A stretch of DNA of 61,631 bases, from positions 1 through 61,631 of the forward strand of contig NZ_WQLB01000026.1 of the NCBI RefSeq assembly GCF_009755355.1, given 5' to 3'. The position numbers and the translations under genes were made by a program. This document shows positions 50,153 to 57,557 of this stretch, one piece after another; position 1 is the first letter of the stretch, and each line of letters begins with the position of its first letter. The DNA is from Deinococcus arboris. Its GTDB lineage: Bacteria > Deinococcota > Deinococci > Deinococcales > Deinococcaceae. The notes under the pieces were generated by a model, which saw nothing but the letters and a program-made list of their open reading frames with translations, had not been told where the DNA came from and did no database searches.

Positions 50153-50655
50153 GCGGGGCGCCAGAGCCAGCTCTGAGCCTGTGGGAGGCCTCGCGCCAGT
50201 ACCGGGCCGCCGTCGAACCCTTGTCCGGCTTGCTGAAGGCCGCCGAGCAAGCCGTGCGGGACGCCCGGGCGCGGGGCCACCAGAACGGGACTCACGGCAT
50301 GCTGCGCGCCACGCACAAGACCGACGAGGCCGTGGCCACCCAGAAGGCGCTGATCGAGCAGGCCGCCCGTGCCCTGCGTGTGGCCGCCCTGGCCAGCGAG
50401 GACCGGGCCGTCGCCCCCACGCCGGCCCCAATCCCCGTGACGGATTACGCGGCCCAGGCCGCCGCGCTGGAAGCTCAGGGGGCGGCATATCTGGCGGACA
50501 TGAACAGCCAGCCCACCACCAAGGACGGCCCCTGGCGTGCGCTGCTGGAACTAGGTGAAGCCTACGGCGAGCAGGCCAAGACGTTGCGGCGCATCGCTTT
50601 CTGGACCACCGAACTGGAGCGGTGCCGGGCGGAAGAGACGGGGGCCGGGGCATGA
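50149..50655 (+). CDS. Hypothetical early protein (168 aa)
   Basis: ATG 50149 overlaps the Cro-like stop. Helical, alanine-rich protein (VEPLSGLLKAAEQAVRDARA, then QKALIEQAARALRVAALASE and YGEQAKTLRRIAFWTTELER). Coiled coils are likely at both ends of the protein. No family recognised. Coupled to the next gene by ATGA. Confidence 0.58.
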   Translation: MSGAPEPALSLWEASRQYRAAVEPLSGLLKAAEQAVRDARARGHQNGTHGMLRATHKTDEAVATQKALIEQAARALRVAALASEDRAVAPTPAPIPVTDYAAQAAALEAQGAAYLADMNSQPTTKDGPWRALLELGEAYGEQAKTLRRIAFWTTELERCRAEETGAGA

Positions 50656-50945
50656 CAGCCACTCGGACCTTCCTGATCAATGCCCAGGGGCAATGCCCGT
50701 ACTGCCTGGAACTGGTCAGGAACTGCCACTGCGCTTGGTGCACGGTGTGCGGGCGCCATGACAGCCGCTGCCGGTGTGGCACCTGCTCGAGCTGCGGCGG
50801 CCCCGCCTCAGACTGCCTGTGCGAGGCGCCTGTGTTCGCGGTGACCGGCAAGCACTTCGGCTACGGTTTCGAACTGATCGCTCCCAGCGTGCCGGCCAAA
50901 GCCCTGCTGCTAGGCCGCGCGAAAGCCAAGCGGGGCCAGCCATGA
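50652..50945 (+). CDS. Cysteine-rich zinc-ribbon-like protein (97 aa)
   Basis: ATG 50652 overlaps the previous stop. Residues 14-58 contain about thirteen cysteines in C-x2-C and C-x-C pairs (CPYCLELVRNCHCAWCTVCG, then CRCGTCSSCGG), enough for two or three zinc sites. The C-terminal third is free of Cys. Could bind nucleic acid or a host protein. It ends two bases before the convergent integrase stop. Confidence 0.62.
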   Translation: MTATRTFLINAQGQCPYCLELVRNCHCAWCTVCGRHDSRCRCGTCSSCGGPASDCLCEAPVFAVTGKHFGYGFELIAPSVPAKALLLGRAKAKRGQP

Positions 50946-50947
50946 CC

Positions 50948-51916
50948 TCACCAGTCGCGGTTCGTGGGCTTCTTCTTGTTCCGGGCGTATTGCACGTAGA
51001 CCTCGGTGGTCTGCGCACTGCTGTGGCCCAGAAAGTCGCGGGTTTCGAGCAAGTCCAGCGTCTCTTCGTACAGGCGCGTGCCCGCCGTGCGGCGCAGCCC
51101 GTGCACCGTGCGCTTGGCGTACTCCACGCCCGCTTGCTTGCACAAGCGCTTCATGGTGTATTCCGCCCAGTCCGGACTCGTGGCCCCCAGCAGCGCCGGA
51201 CCCCAGCCGGGCGTCATGTCCAGCCAGCGGCGCAGCGCGGCCTCTGTGCGGCGCGAGAGCGGCACCTCTCTGGTCTTCGCCCCCTTGCCCAGCACATAGA
51301 CGGTCGGCGGTTCCTCCGTCATATGCAGGTGGCTGCGTTGCAGGCCCATGATCTCGCTGACGCGCAGGCCACAGTCGGCGCCCAGGAGCACCACGACGGC
51401 CTCTTCGGCATTGGCTACGCCCAGCAGGGCACTGATCTGGTCCTGGGTGTAAAGGCGGCCCTTCTGGTGCTGGGGTGTGGCGTCCGCGACCGGGCGCACG
51501 TCGCGGAAGGGGTCACTCTCTGTGGCGCTGCACCAGCGCAGGGCTTCGTACAGGGCCTTGCAGCTGGCGAGGTGCCAGCCCACGGTGCTGCGGACGCGGC
51601 CGTTGGCTTCCAGGTACCGGATGTAACTGAGCCCGGCGTCTTTGTGGGGCCGAGTGATCATCACGCCCGCCTGTTCGGTCCAGGTCCAGTACATCTCGTA
51701 GGCCTGGCGGTACTTGGTCAGCGTATTGGCGCTGATCTTGGCGCCGCGGCGGCTGTGCAGGACCAGGTGGGCGAGGACCAGAGCCCAGAGGCTGTCGAGG
51801 TCCCGTTCCTGAATGGCCCGGAGTGCTCGCCGTCGCTTCTCTTCGGCCGGAAGCCCCGCCACCTGCTGGGCGTTGGCCTGGAGATGCATCCGGGCTTGCA
51901 TCAACGCGAGGGTCAT
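50948..51916 (-). CDS. Tyrosine recombinase / integrase (322 aa)
   Basis: I start at ATG 51916, which follows CCTCC-type purines (minus-strand GGAGG is at a usable distance), rather than 51994. N-terminal SAM-like core-binding domain with NTLTKYRQAYEMYWTWTEQA near 60-80. Catalytic residues: Arg in GADCGLRVSEIMGL, Lys in GKGAKTREVPL, HxxR in VHGLRRTAGT, His in FLGHSSAQTT and Tyr in EVYVQYAR. It could serve integration or plasmid dimer resolution. No attachment site is recognisable nearby. Confidence 0.88.
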   Translation of the reverse strand: MTLALMQARMHLQANAQQVAGLPAEEKRRRALRAIQERDLDSLWALVLAHLVLHSRRGAKISANTLTKYRQAYEMYWTWTEQAGVMITRPHKDAGLSYIRYLEANGRVRSTVGWHLASCKALYEALRWCSATESDPFRDVRPVADATPQHQKGRLYTQDQISALLGVANAEEAVVVLLGADCGLRVSEIMGLQRSHLHMTEEPPTVYVLGKGAKTREVPLSRRTEAALRRWLDMTPGWGPALLGATSPDWAEYTMKRLCKQAGVEYAKRTVHGLRRTAGTRLYEETLDLLETRDFLGHSSAQTTEVYVQYARNKKKPTNRDW

Positions 51917-51967
51917 GGAGGGGAGGGTAACACGGGGCTTTGGAAGAGTGCCGGGCTTACCAAGTCC

Positions 51968-51987
51968 GGGGAAAGCTGCATTTCCCC
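51968..51987. repeat. Inverted repeat between integrase and early genes
   Basis: GGGGAAA (51968-51974), six-base loop, TTTCCCC (51981-51987). In the gap between the divergent integrase and the next plus-strand gene. May be a regulatory or recombination-related site; function unknown. Confidence 0.35.
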
Positions 51988-52038
51988 GCCCCACCTGATT
52001 ACTCGAAATTCACCTTCTTTCTCTCGGAGGTCCACCCC

Positions 52039-52206
52039 ATGAAACCCACCTGGCTCCTCCTGACCTTCTGCCTCGCCTTCACTCTCGGCACCCGCTTCGA
52101 ACGCCGCCGCCTCACCACCGCGAACGACCGCGAAGCCGACGCCCTGATCCGGGCCATGCCCCCCAGCTGGCGCCAGCACTACCGGCCTCAGCCCTTGCGC
52201 GCCTAA
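52039..52206 (+). CDS. Small single-span membrane protein (55 aa)
   Basis: ATG 52039 has GGAGG at 52027. The N-terminus MKPTWLLLTFCLAFTLGTRF is a membrane anchor or uncleaved signal, followed by a charged 35-residue tail. It leads a plus-strand early cluster. Function unknown. Confidence 0.55.
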   Translation: MKPTWLLLTFCLAFTLGTRFERRRLTTANDREADALIRAMPPSWRQHYRPQPLRA

Positions 52207-52252
52207 CCCGTCCGCCGCCCCCTTCCCCGCCCTCTCACCCCAGGAGCTCCAG

Positions 52253-52615
52253 ATGTCCGACAAAGCGCCCGCACTGAATCACAAAACCCTTGGCGAACTG
52301 GAAGTCGGCGGCATCGGCTACGCCATCGACATGGCCATCGCCGAAGCCATGGCCGACTGCGCCCGCCGGCCCACTCTCGACAGCGCCCGCACCGTCACCA
52401 TCGTGGTCAAGTTCCGCCCCAAAGCCAACAGCCTCGACCAGGGCCGCCCCGGCCTGAACAACGTGGGCGTGCAGGCTGCCGTGAAGCTCACCAAGCCCGC
52501 CCAGTCCGGCAACGAAGAGTTCCTCAACGTCCACAGCGGCGTCAGCACCACGGGTGAGCCCATCACCGAAGCCACCTTCTCGCAACTGCCGCTGCTGCGG
52601 CCTGGGAGCAACTGA
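52253..52615 (+). CDS. Hypothetical early protein (120 aa)
   Basis: ATG 52253 with CCAGGAG upstream. Compact alpha/beta protein: helix AIDMAIAEAMADCARRPTLD, then strands TVTIVVKFRP and VGVQAAVKLTKPAQ. It overlaps the next gene by TGATG at 52615. I associate this layout with phage genes upstream of DUF2303 proteins but have no family name. Confidence 0.58.
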   Translation: MSDKAPALNHKTLGELEVGGIGYAIDMAIAEAMADCARRPTLDSARTVTIVVKFRPKANSLDQGRPGLNNVGVQAAVKLTKPAQSGNEEFLNVHSGVSTTGEPITEATFSQLPLLRPGSN

Positions 52616-53391
52616 TGTCACACCTCGACAAGAACGCCATCACCGAAGTCGAACGCCTCACCAAAGAAGCCAACAGCATCCTGAGCCCCTCTGTCCGGCC
52701 CGGCCAGCTGCTGCTGGTGCGGGGCCTAGACGGCACCCCCTGCACCTTCCGCATTCCCCTGGACGTTCAGGACACCGCCCTGTTCGATCTGGCCAGCCTG
52801 AAAGCCAAAGCTGACCACGAAGCCGCCGAGTACGTGCAGGCCGCCTATGTCAGCGACGATCAAGCCATCCTGGTCTGCGAGGACGGCGATCACCGCTGGA
52901 CGGCCACGCTGAAACTGCCCCTGCATCCCCTGTATCAATACGTTCAGGCCTGGAAGAAGCCCACGGGCTATAGCCAGAAGCAGCTCGTGCGGCTGCTGAG
53001 AACAGAACTGCATGACCACATCGACCCCAGCCTGGCCAACACCTTCGCCAGCCTGAAGTTCACGAACAACCAGGAAACCGCCGTACAGGTCCGGCCACTG
53101 AGCAACGCGCTCGACAGCCGCATCCGCCAGCAGGTGGCCCAGGACAACGGCCAGGACGCGCCGGAGACGATCACGCTGCGCGGGCCGGTCTACGACATCG
53201 TGGAAGGGCGCGAGACCGAATACGAGTTCACCGTCTACGTGGAGTACGACCACGACAGCAGCCAGTTCATCTTGCAGACCGTGCACGGCGACTTGAGGGA
53301 AGCCCAGGAGCAGGCAATTCAGAACCTGATCGTGGACCTGACGCTGCATGCGGACAGCCGCTGGCCAGTTCTCTACGGCCTGCCGAAGTAA
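52615..53391 (+). CDS. DUF2303-like protein (258 aa)
   Basis: ATG 52615 overlaps the previous stop. The centre contains VCEDGDHRWTATLKLPLHPL, YQYVQAWKKPTGYSQKQLVR and LLRTELHDHI, a pattern like the Trp-rich core of DUF2303, and the end is WPVLYGLPK. Phage DUF2303 proteins are encoded in early regions near recombination or replication genes; their biochemical role is not known to me. Confidence 0.55.
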   Translation: MSHLDKNAITEVERLTKEANSILSPSVRPGQLLLVRGLDGTPCTFRIPLDVQDTALFDLASLKAKADHEAAEYVQAAYVSDDQAILVCEDGDHRWTATLKLPLHPLYQYVQAWKKPTGYSQKQLVRLLRTELHDHIDPSLANTFASLKFTNNQETAVQVRPLSNALDSRIRQQVAQDNGQDAPETITLRGPVYDIVEGRETEYEFTVYVEYDHDSSQFILQTVHGDLREAQEQAIQNLIVDLTLHADSRWPVLYGLPK

Positions 53392-53407
53392 GGCAGCCTC
53401 TCATGTT

Positions 53408-53441
53408 GGCGGGGTGAGTCGGGCGCCCGCTCACCCCCGCC
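53408..53441 (+). terminator. Strong hairpin between early genes
   Basis: GGCGGGGTGAG (53408-53418) pairs with CTCACCCCCGCC (53430-53441) around a loop with GGGCGCCC. There is no T-tract. May attenuate transcription or protect the upstream message. Confidence 0.4.
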
Positions 53442-53506
53442 CCAAACTGACCCCCTGACCTCACCCCACACCTGCACGAGCCGCTGCGGCGGCAGAGGAG
53501 TAAATC

Positions 53507-53812
53507 ATGACCCAGCCAGCCACGTCCCCCATCCATACGCCTTACGCCGGCCCGCTCCCCATCAGCCTGGAGGACTATCTGGCGGGCAATTCTCGCCGAC
53601 ATATCCGGGTCCACCGCTACACCCCACTCGAACCCCAAGAGAACGGCGAGCAGCGGTATGTGGCCTTTGTGTACAGCGAGGAAGGCTGGGCACTGTCCTC
53701 ACACCGCGTCGCTGGTGACACCCATCAGAAGTGCGTGAACGCCCTCTACAAGCGCGGCGACCTGCTCCACGTCACCCCGCGACTGAACGAAGACAAAACC
53801 AGATTCGTCTGA
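53507..53812 (+). CDS. Hypothetical early protein (101 aa)
   Basis: ATG 53507 follows AGAGGAG. Sequence reads ISLEDYLAGNSRRHIRVHRY, then VAFVYSEEGWALSSHRVAG and a basic C-terminus. A small alpha/beta fold is likely. No family recognised. Confidence 0.55.
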   Translation: MTQPATSPIHTPYAGPLPISLEDYLAGNSRRHIRVHRYTPLEPQENGEQRYVAFVYSEEGWALSSHRVAGDTHQKCVNALYKRGDLLHVTPRLNEDKTRFV

Positions 53813-53954
53813 CCCCGCCGCCGCAGAGGCCCGGCCAAGGCCTCGCTTGGGGGTCCACCTCCACCACCGACCCAGGCGCGCAGGGTCAGCGATGCGCAAA
53901 GAGAAAAGGCCCGAGGGGTCGAGTCCCAGGGGCCGCCTGCGTAAGGAGCAGAAC

Positions 53955-54491
53955 GTGACCAGCATACAGGACACCGGCAGTAACGACTACATCCTGATTG
54001 AGAAGCTGGAGGGACCAGCAGGCACCGCCTACCGCTGGAACCGCCCCGGCCGCGATGAAATCGGCCTCAGCACCGACCGTTGGCTGATCGGCCTCCCGGA
54101 ACTTGATGAGCGCAGTGTCGAAGATGACGAGAACCCCAGTACGGGCGTCTTCGTGTTGGAAGCCATCCTCAGCGACCATAAGGTCTGGGCGCAGTTCAAG
54201 GGTGTGCTCCCCCGCTACGACAACCCCTACCAACTGACCCTTTGCGAAGCCTGCGAGCCGGATGCGGACGCTAGCAACCCTGAGAGCGCCTACAACTTGG
54301 CCGACCCCTACCTGGGTGATTACGGCTCAGACCTTGCCGTTTTACCCCATTTGCTGAGGATCTGGGCCGAAGAGCTGGTCCAGGGTCGCCTTGACCCCTT
54401 TGGCGGACCAGTGGGGGGAACACCCCTTGAGCAGTCTGAGGGATATTTCTCTGGCCTCTTGACCCGTGCGGAGATCACCGCCCATGCCTGA
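53955..54491 (+). CDS. Hypothetical acidic early protein (178 aa)
   Basis: I choose GTG 53955, which has AAGGAG seven bases upstream, over an in-frame ATG at 53892 without a site. The protein is acidic (DDENPSTGVFVLEAILSDHK, CEACEPDADASNPESAYNLA) with one Cys-x2-Cys pair. The last bases overlap the antirepressor start. Unknown function. The 140 bases before it hold no gene I can support. Confidence 0.58.
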   Translation: MTSIQDTGSNDYILIEKLEGPAGTAYRWNRPGRDEIGLSTDRWLIGLPELDERSVEDDENPSTGVFVLEAILSDHKVWAQFKGVLPRYDNPYQLTLCEACEPDADASNPESAYNLADPYLGDYGSDLAVLPHLLRIWAEELVQGRLDPFGGPVGGTPLEQSEGYFSGLLTRAEITAHA

Positions 54492-55227
54492 CCTCATCCC
54501 TGCACAGCAGGATCAGGCCGGACTGGGCGCCCTCATCCCCCTGCGCGAAAACCAAGGCGCCTATTGGATAGATGCCCGCCTGCTCCATGCGGCGCTGGGC
54601 AGCGGCACGCGCTTCAGTGACTGGATCACCCGGCGCCTGGCCGACACGCTGGCCACTGAAGGCGAGGACTTTCACTCAGATCTGAGTAAAACCCCCGAAG
54701 GTGGGCGCCCAGCGCACCAATACCAGCTCAGCCTTGACCTCGCCAAAGAGATTGCCATGTTGGAGCGCACCTCTCGGGGCAAAGCCATCCGCCGGTACTT
54801 CATTGACGCCGAGCGGGCCCTGCGCGAAGGCACACCCACCCCCACGCTGCCGGTCCTTACCCTGCCCACCGACCCCATTGAACTGCTGGAGCTGAGCCTG
54901 CAAGGCATCCGCCAGAACCAGCAGGCGGTACGGGCGCTTCAGGACGCCACAGCAGCCCTAGAAACACGCCTGGATAACACGCCTATCCTGATGTTTCCCG
55001 AGCAGGAAGGGACGATCAAGGCGCTGTGCCAGGAACTGGGCAAAGTTATGCCCGGAAGTTACCCGGCGGCGTACCGCGCCTTTAAGGCGCACTTTGGTCA
55101 GGCGGGCGTGCCGATGGCGAAGTACAGCAGCTTGCCCACGCGCCGCTTTGACGAGGCCTGCGGCTACCTGCGCGGCCTGATCGCTGAACACAGCCGGGGG
55201 CGCTTGCTGGGAGGCCGGGGCGCATGA
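54484..55227 (+). CDS. Phage antirepressor, AntA/ORF6C type (247 aa)
   Basis: ATG 54484 lies within the previous gene. Residues 18-110 match the AntA/AntB domain: IDARLLHAALGSGTRFSDWI, then ATEGEDFHSD and QLSLDLAKEIAMLERTSRGK with AIRRYFIDAERAL. Residues about 150-245 fit an ORF6C-like C-terminal domain (IKALCQELGKVMPGSYPAAY). Such proteins bind or displace repressors and promote the lytic route. It may act on one of the XRE proteins of the switch. Confidence 0.82.
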   Translation: MPDLIPAQQDQAGLGALIPLRENQGAYWIDARLLHAALGSGTRFSDWITRRLADTLATEGEDFHSDLSKTPEGGRPAHQYQLSLDLAKEIAMLERTSRGKAIRRYFIDAERALREGTPTPTLPVLTLPTDPIELLELSLQGIRQNQQAVRALQDATAALETRLDNTPILMFPEQEGTIKALCQELGKVMPGSYPAAYRAFKAHFGQAGVPMAKYSSLPTRRFDEACGYLRGLIAEHSRGRLLGGRGA

Positions 55228-55742
55228 CCACCCTCCCCTTCTCTCGCAACGCCCCGCTGACGCCTGTGCGGCTGCTGGAGGCCCTGTGCGCGGCCCGGCC
55301 GAACGAAGCCCAGCTGGGGCCACGCGAAGGCCGCCACGAGCTGCTGAGCCCCGAACAGCTGCCCGGCGGCACCCTGTACACCGCGCGGGAACTGACGCTG
55401 TTGGACTGGGACTCGGGTGCCGACCTAGCCGGCCTGCTGCTGCGGGATACCCCTGACCCCAAAACCGGGGAATACCTGGTGGAGTGGAGCGCCGAGCGCG
55501 AGACCTGCGCCGTTTTCGGGGCCATCTGGCGCCGCTGCTGGGACCAGGGCTACCGCCTGACCACGGTGTGTGAGCCCTGCAACCAGGCGACCACTATGGC
55601 CACGCAGGACGTGACCGCCATCGTGCAGGGTGACGGGCACACCATCAGCACCACCGCCACCCACCCCGCCCTGGCCGCCCTGCTCGCCTACGCCCAGCTG
55701 GTCACCGGCCTGCGCCTGCCCGCGCCGAAGCGTGAGGGATGA
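55224..55742 (+). CDS. Hypothetical early protein (172 aa)
   Basis: ATG 55224 overlaps the antirepressor stop. It mixes helices (TPVRLLEALCAARPNEAQLG) and strands and contains a Cys-x2-Cys (TVCEPCNQAT). No family recognised. Coupled to the next gene by ATGA at 55739. Confidence 0.55.
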   Translation: MTTLPFSRNAPLTPVRLLEALCAARPNEAQLGPREGRHELLSPEQLPGGTLYTARELTLLDWDSGADLAGLLLRDTPDPKTGEYLVEWSAERETCAVFGAIWRRCWDQGYRLTTVCEPCNQATTMATQDVTAIVQGDGHTISTTATHPALAALLAYAQLVTGLRLPAPKREG

Positions 55743-56062
55743 GCGCGGGGATGGAAGCGGTCGCCCTGGGGAGCGTGCTGGGGTGCCTGGTGTATTTCAT
55801 CGCCCTCAGCCTGCACCTCCGGGCACAGCGCAACGCGGCCCGCGCCACAGTGCAGGAGCAAGCTCAGGCACTTGAGCTGAGCGGTGAGCGGCGTGACGCC
55901 CTGGCGGCCGACCTCCGCCACGCCCAGGCTCTGGCCCACCTGTACGCCGAAGAGCGGGATGACGCGCTGGACTGCAACCAGCACCTCTTTGACGCCCTGC
56001 AGGCCGAGCGCGCCCGGAATGCGCCCGTGCCCGCGCCGTTGCCGACGTGGAGGGAGGCGTGA
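55739..56062 (+). CDS. Membrane-anchored coiled-coil protein (107 aa)
   Basis: ATG 55739 overlaps the previous stop. One membrane helix (VALGSVLGCLVYFIALSLHL) at residues 7-28, then a long coiled coil (RNAARATVQEQAQALELSGE onward). Resembles small phage membrane proteins of unknown role. Confidence 0.58.
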   Translation: MSAGMEAVALGSVLGCLVYFIALSLHLRAQRNAARATVQEQAQALELSGERRDALAADLRHAQALAHLYAEERDDALDCNQHLFDALQAERARNAPVPAPLPTWREA

Positions 56063-56065
56063 GCC

Positions 56066-56299
56066 GTGGCCGCCATGACCGACGAGGAGCAGGTGCAGTT
56101 CGCCCGCTACCTGCGCCAGCACATCCCGAAGCTGGCGGGGCAGAAATACCACGCCCTCTACACCTTCACGGAGTACGCCCGGCAGGCGCTGGGCCTGAAA
56201 CGGCTGCTGCACTGGCGGGGGTTGACCAAGGCGCAGGCCTCGGCCGTGCTGGCCGCCTGCCAGGCCGAGTACCCGCACAAGGTGCCGGGGCAAGTGTGA
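56066..56299 (+). CDS. Small hypothetical protein (77 aa)
   Basis: GTG 56066 follows GGAGG at 56049-56056. All-helical (EEQVQFARYLRQHIPKLAGQ, ALYTFTEYARQALGLKRLLH, KAQASAVLAACQAEY). Possibly a small DNA- or protein-binding adaptor. No family recognised. Confidence 0.55.
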   Translation: MAAMTDEEQVQFARYLRQHIPKLAGQKYHALYTFTEYARQALGLKRLLHWRGLTKAQASAVLAACQAEYPHKVPGQV

Positions 56300-56359
56300 T
56301 GGCACGCGGGTTTGACTGCTATGCTCAAGGTACTTCCGCTGGCCAACGTGAGACAGGCC

Positions 56360-56433
56360 CACGGGAAACCCCCAGAGTTGGTCTGCGAAACCGCGTCTGG
56401 GGGCTACAAAAACCCGAATCCCGTGTTGTTTTA
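56360..56433 (+). ncRNA. Structured RNA or complex terminator
   Basis: In the 253-base gap before the replication gene, CACGGGA (56360-56366) pairs with TCCCGTG (56419-56425), and inside it CCCCCAGA (56369-56376) pairs with TCTGGGGG (56396-56403). Within that, GGT...ACC can form a third stem. TTGTTTTA follows the outer stem. A TTGACT (56312) lies upstream. It could be a small regulatory RNA ending in a terminator, or a control element for replication. Confidence 0.45.
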
Positions 56434-56552
56434 GATCGCTTCCGCTTGAGCAGCGGCGGCATACGCCTTACGCACACTGTACGCGGGTGTGCGGGCTGGG
56501 TCAACGGACCCAGTGGGGTTGACGTACCCCAAGGGCGCGTTGGAGCCCAGAG

Positions 56553-57557
56553 ATGAGCCGCTTACTGATCAATGAAACCCCCCTCCAGGTGCTGCCCAGC
56601 CTGGCCGAAAAGATCGGGCTGAACGAAGCCATCTTCCTGCAGCAGCTCCACTTCCTCAGCCTGAATTGCCGCCTGATCGGGGGCCGCCGCTGGTACAGCA
56701 TCAAGGTCGAGGAATGGTGCCGGACCTTCAAGTTCTGGAGCAAACGCACGGTCGAGCGCATCATCACCAGCCTCCGCAACCAGGCCCTGATTGAGACCAC
56801 GGATGAGTTCAACCGGGACGCAGATGACCGCACCCTCTTCTACGCGGTCAATTACGCGGCCCTGGAAGAGCTGGAATTTCAGGCCGAAAAACCCGCGCCC
56901 AGCGCAGTCCGCCAAAGTGGCGGAGTCCACCCAGACGATGAAAATCAGGGGGGGTATCAGGAAAACACTGTCCCAGCGGAGTCCGCCAAGTTGGCGGAAG
57001 GCGTGGCGGAGCCCCGTGATGTACGGGCGGAGGGCTCCGCCAACTTGGCGGACTCTTCCTTATTAAAGATAAAACCAACAACACCAACACCAGAGGCGAT
57101 TGAAGCGCGCGCAGCGCTTGCTGGTGGTGGTGTTGCTGGTGTCTTTCAAGAATGGATTGATCACCTGGGCTTCGGGCCAGGACCGGCCCTGAATCTCACC
57201 CTGAGTCAATGGGCGGCCTGGACCGATGAAGGCCTGGGTGCGGAACTCAAGGAAGCCGGTGTGAGTGTGATGCTCATGGGCAACCGCGCCACTGACCCTT
57301 CGGCACTGCTGAGGGCACGCATGGAGCGTCAACGGACACAGAAGGCCGCAGATGTTGCGCGCCGCGCCGAGCGGCAGCGGTTGCTGAATGTGGGCGCCGA
57401 TCAGATCTCAGAAGGGGCGCAGTTTGTGACGCCGGCCGGCCAGGTGGCCACGGTGGACTATGTGGACTCTGGGTATGTGTTCTGGCGAGAAGCGAATCTG
57501 GCTGAGGCGGCAATTGGCCTTGTGTGCTCCTGGGAGCGCCGTGGAGGGGCCGCGTGA
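56553..57557 (+). CDS. Replication initiation protein with internal origin (334 aa)
   Basis: ATG 56553 (weak site). The N-terminal 110 residues look like the winged-helix/DnaD-like replication proteins of phages: VLPSLAEKIGLNEAIFLQQL, then LIGGRRWYSIKVEEWCRTFK and KRTVERIITSLRNQALIETT. The centre (110-180) is low-complexity, and its DNA carries three palindromic iterons. The C-terminal part resembles helicase-loader tails (QWAAWTDEGLGAELKEAGVS). It overlaps the DnaB gene. Works as lambda O does: binds its own gene and recruits the helicase. Confidence 0.72.
   Translation: MSRLLINETPLQVLPSLAEKIGLNEAIFLQQLHFLSLNCRLIGGRRWYSIKVEEWCRTFKFWSKRTVERIITSLRNQALIETTDEFNRDADDRTLFYAVNYAALEELEFQAEKPAPSAVRQSGGVHPDDENQGGYQENTVPAESAKLAEGVAEPRDVRAEGSANLADSSLLKIKPTTPTPEAIEARAALAGGGVAGVFQEWIDHLGFGPGPALNLTLSQWAAWTDEGLGAELKEAGVSVMLMGNRATDPSALLRARMERQRTQKAADVARRAERQRLLNVGADQISEGAQFVTPAGQVATVDYVDSGYVFWREANLAEAAIGLVCSWERRGGAA
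56908..57095. other. Putative replication origin with three 17-bp palindromes
   Basis: TCCGCCAAAGTGGCGGA (56908-56924), TCCGCCAAGTTGGCGGA (56982-56998) and TCCGCCAACTTGGCGGA (57036-57052) are near-identical dyads; a half-site TGGCGGA lies at 57004. An A/T-rich tract with TTATTAAAGATAAAACC starts about 57060 and could be the unwinding element. Placement inside the initiator gene resembles lambda ori. Confidence 0.6.
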
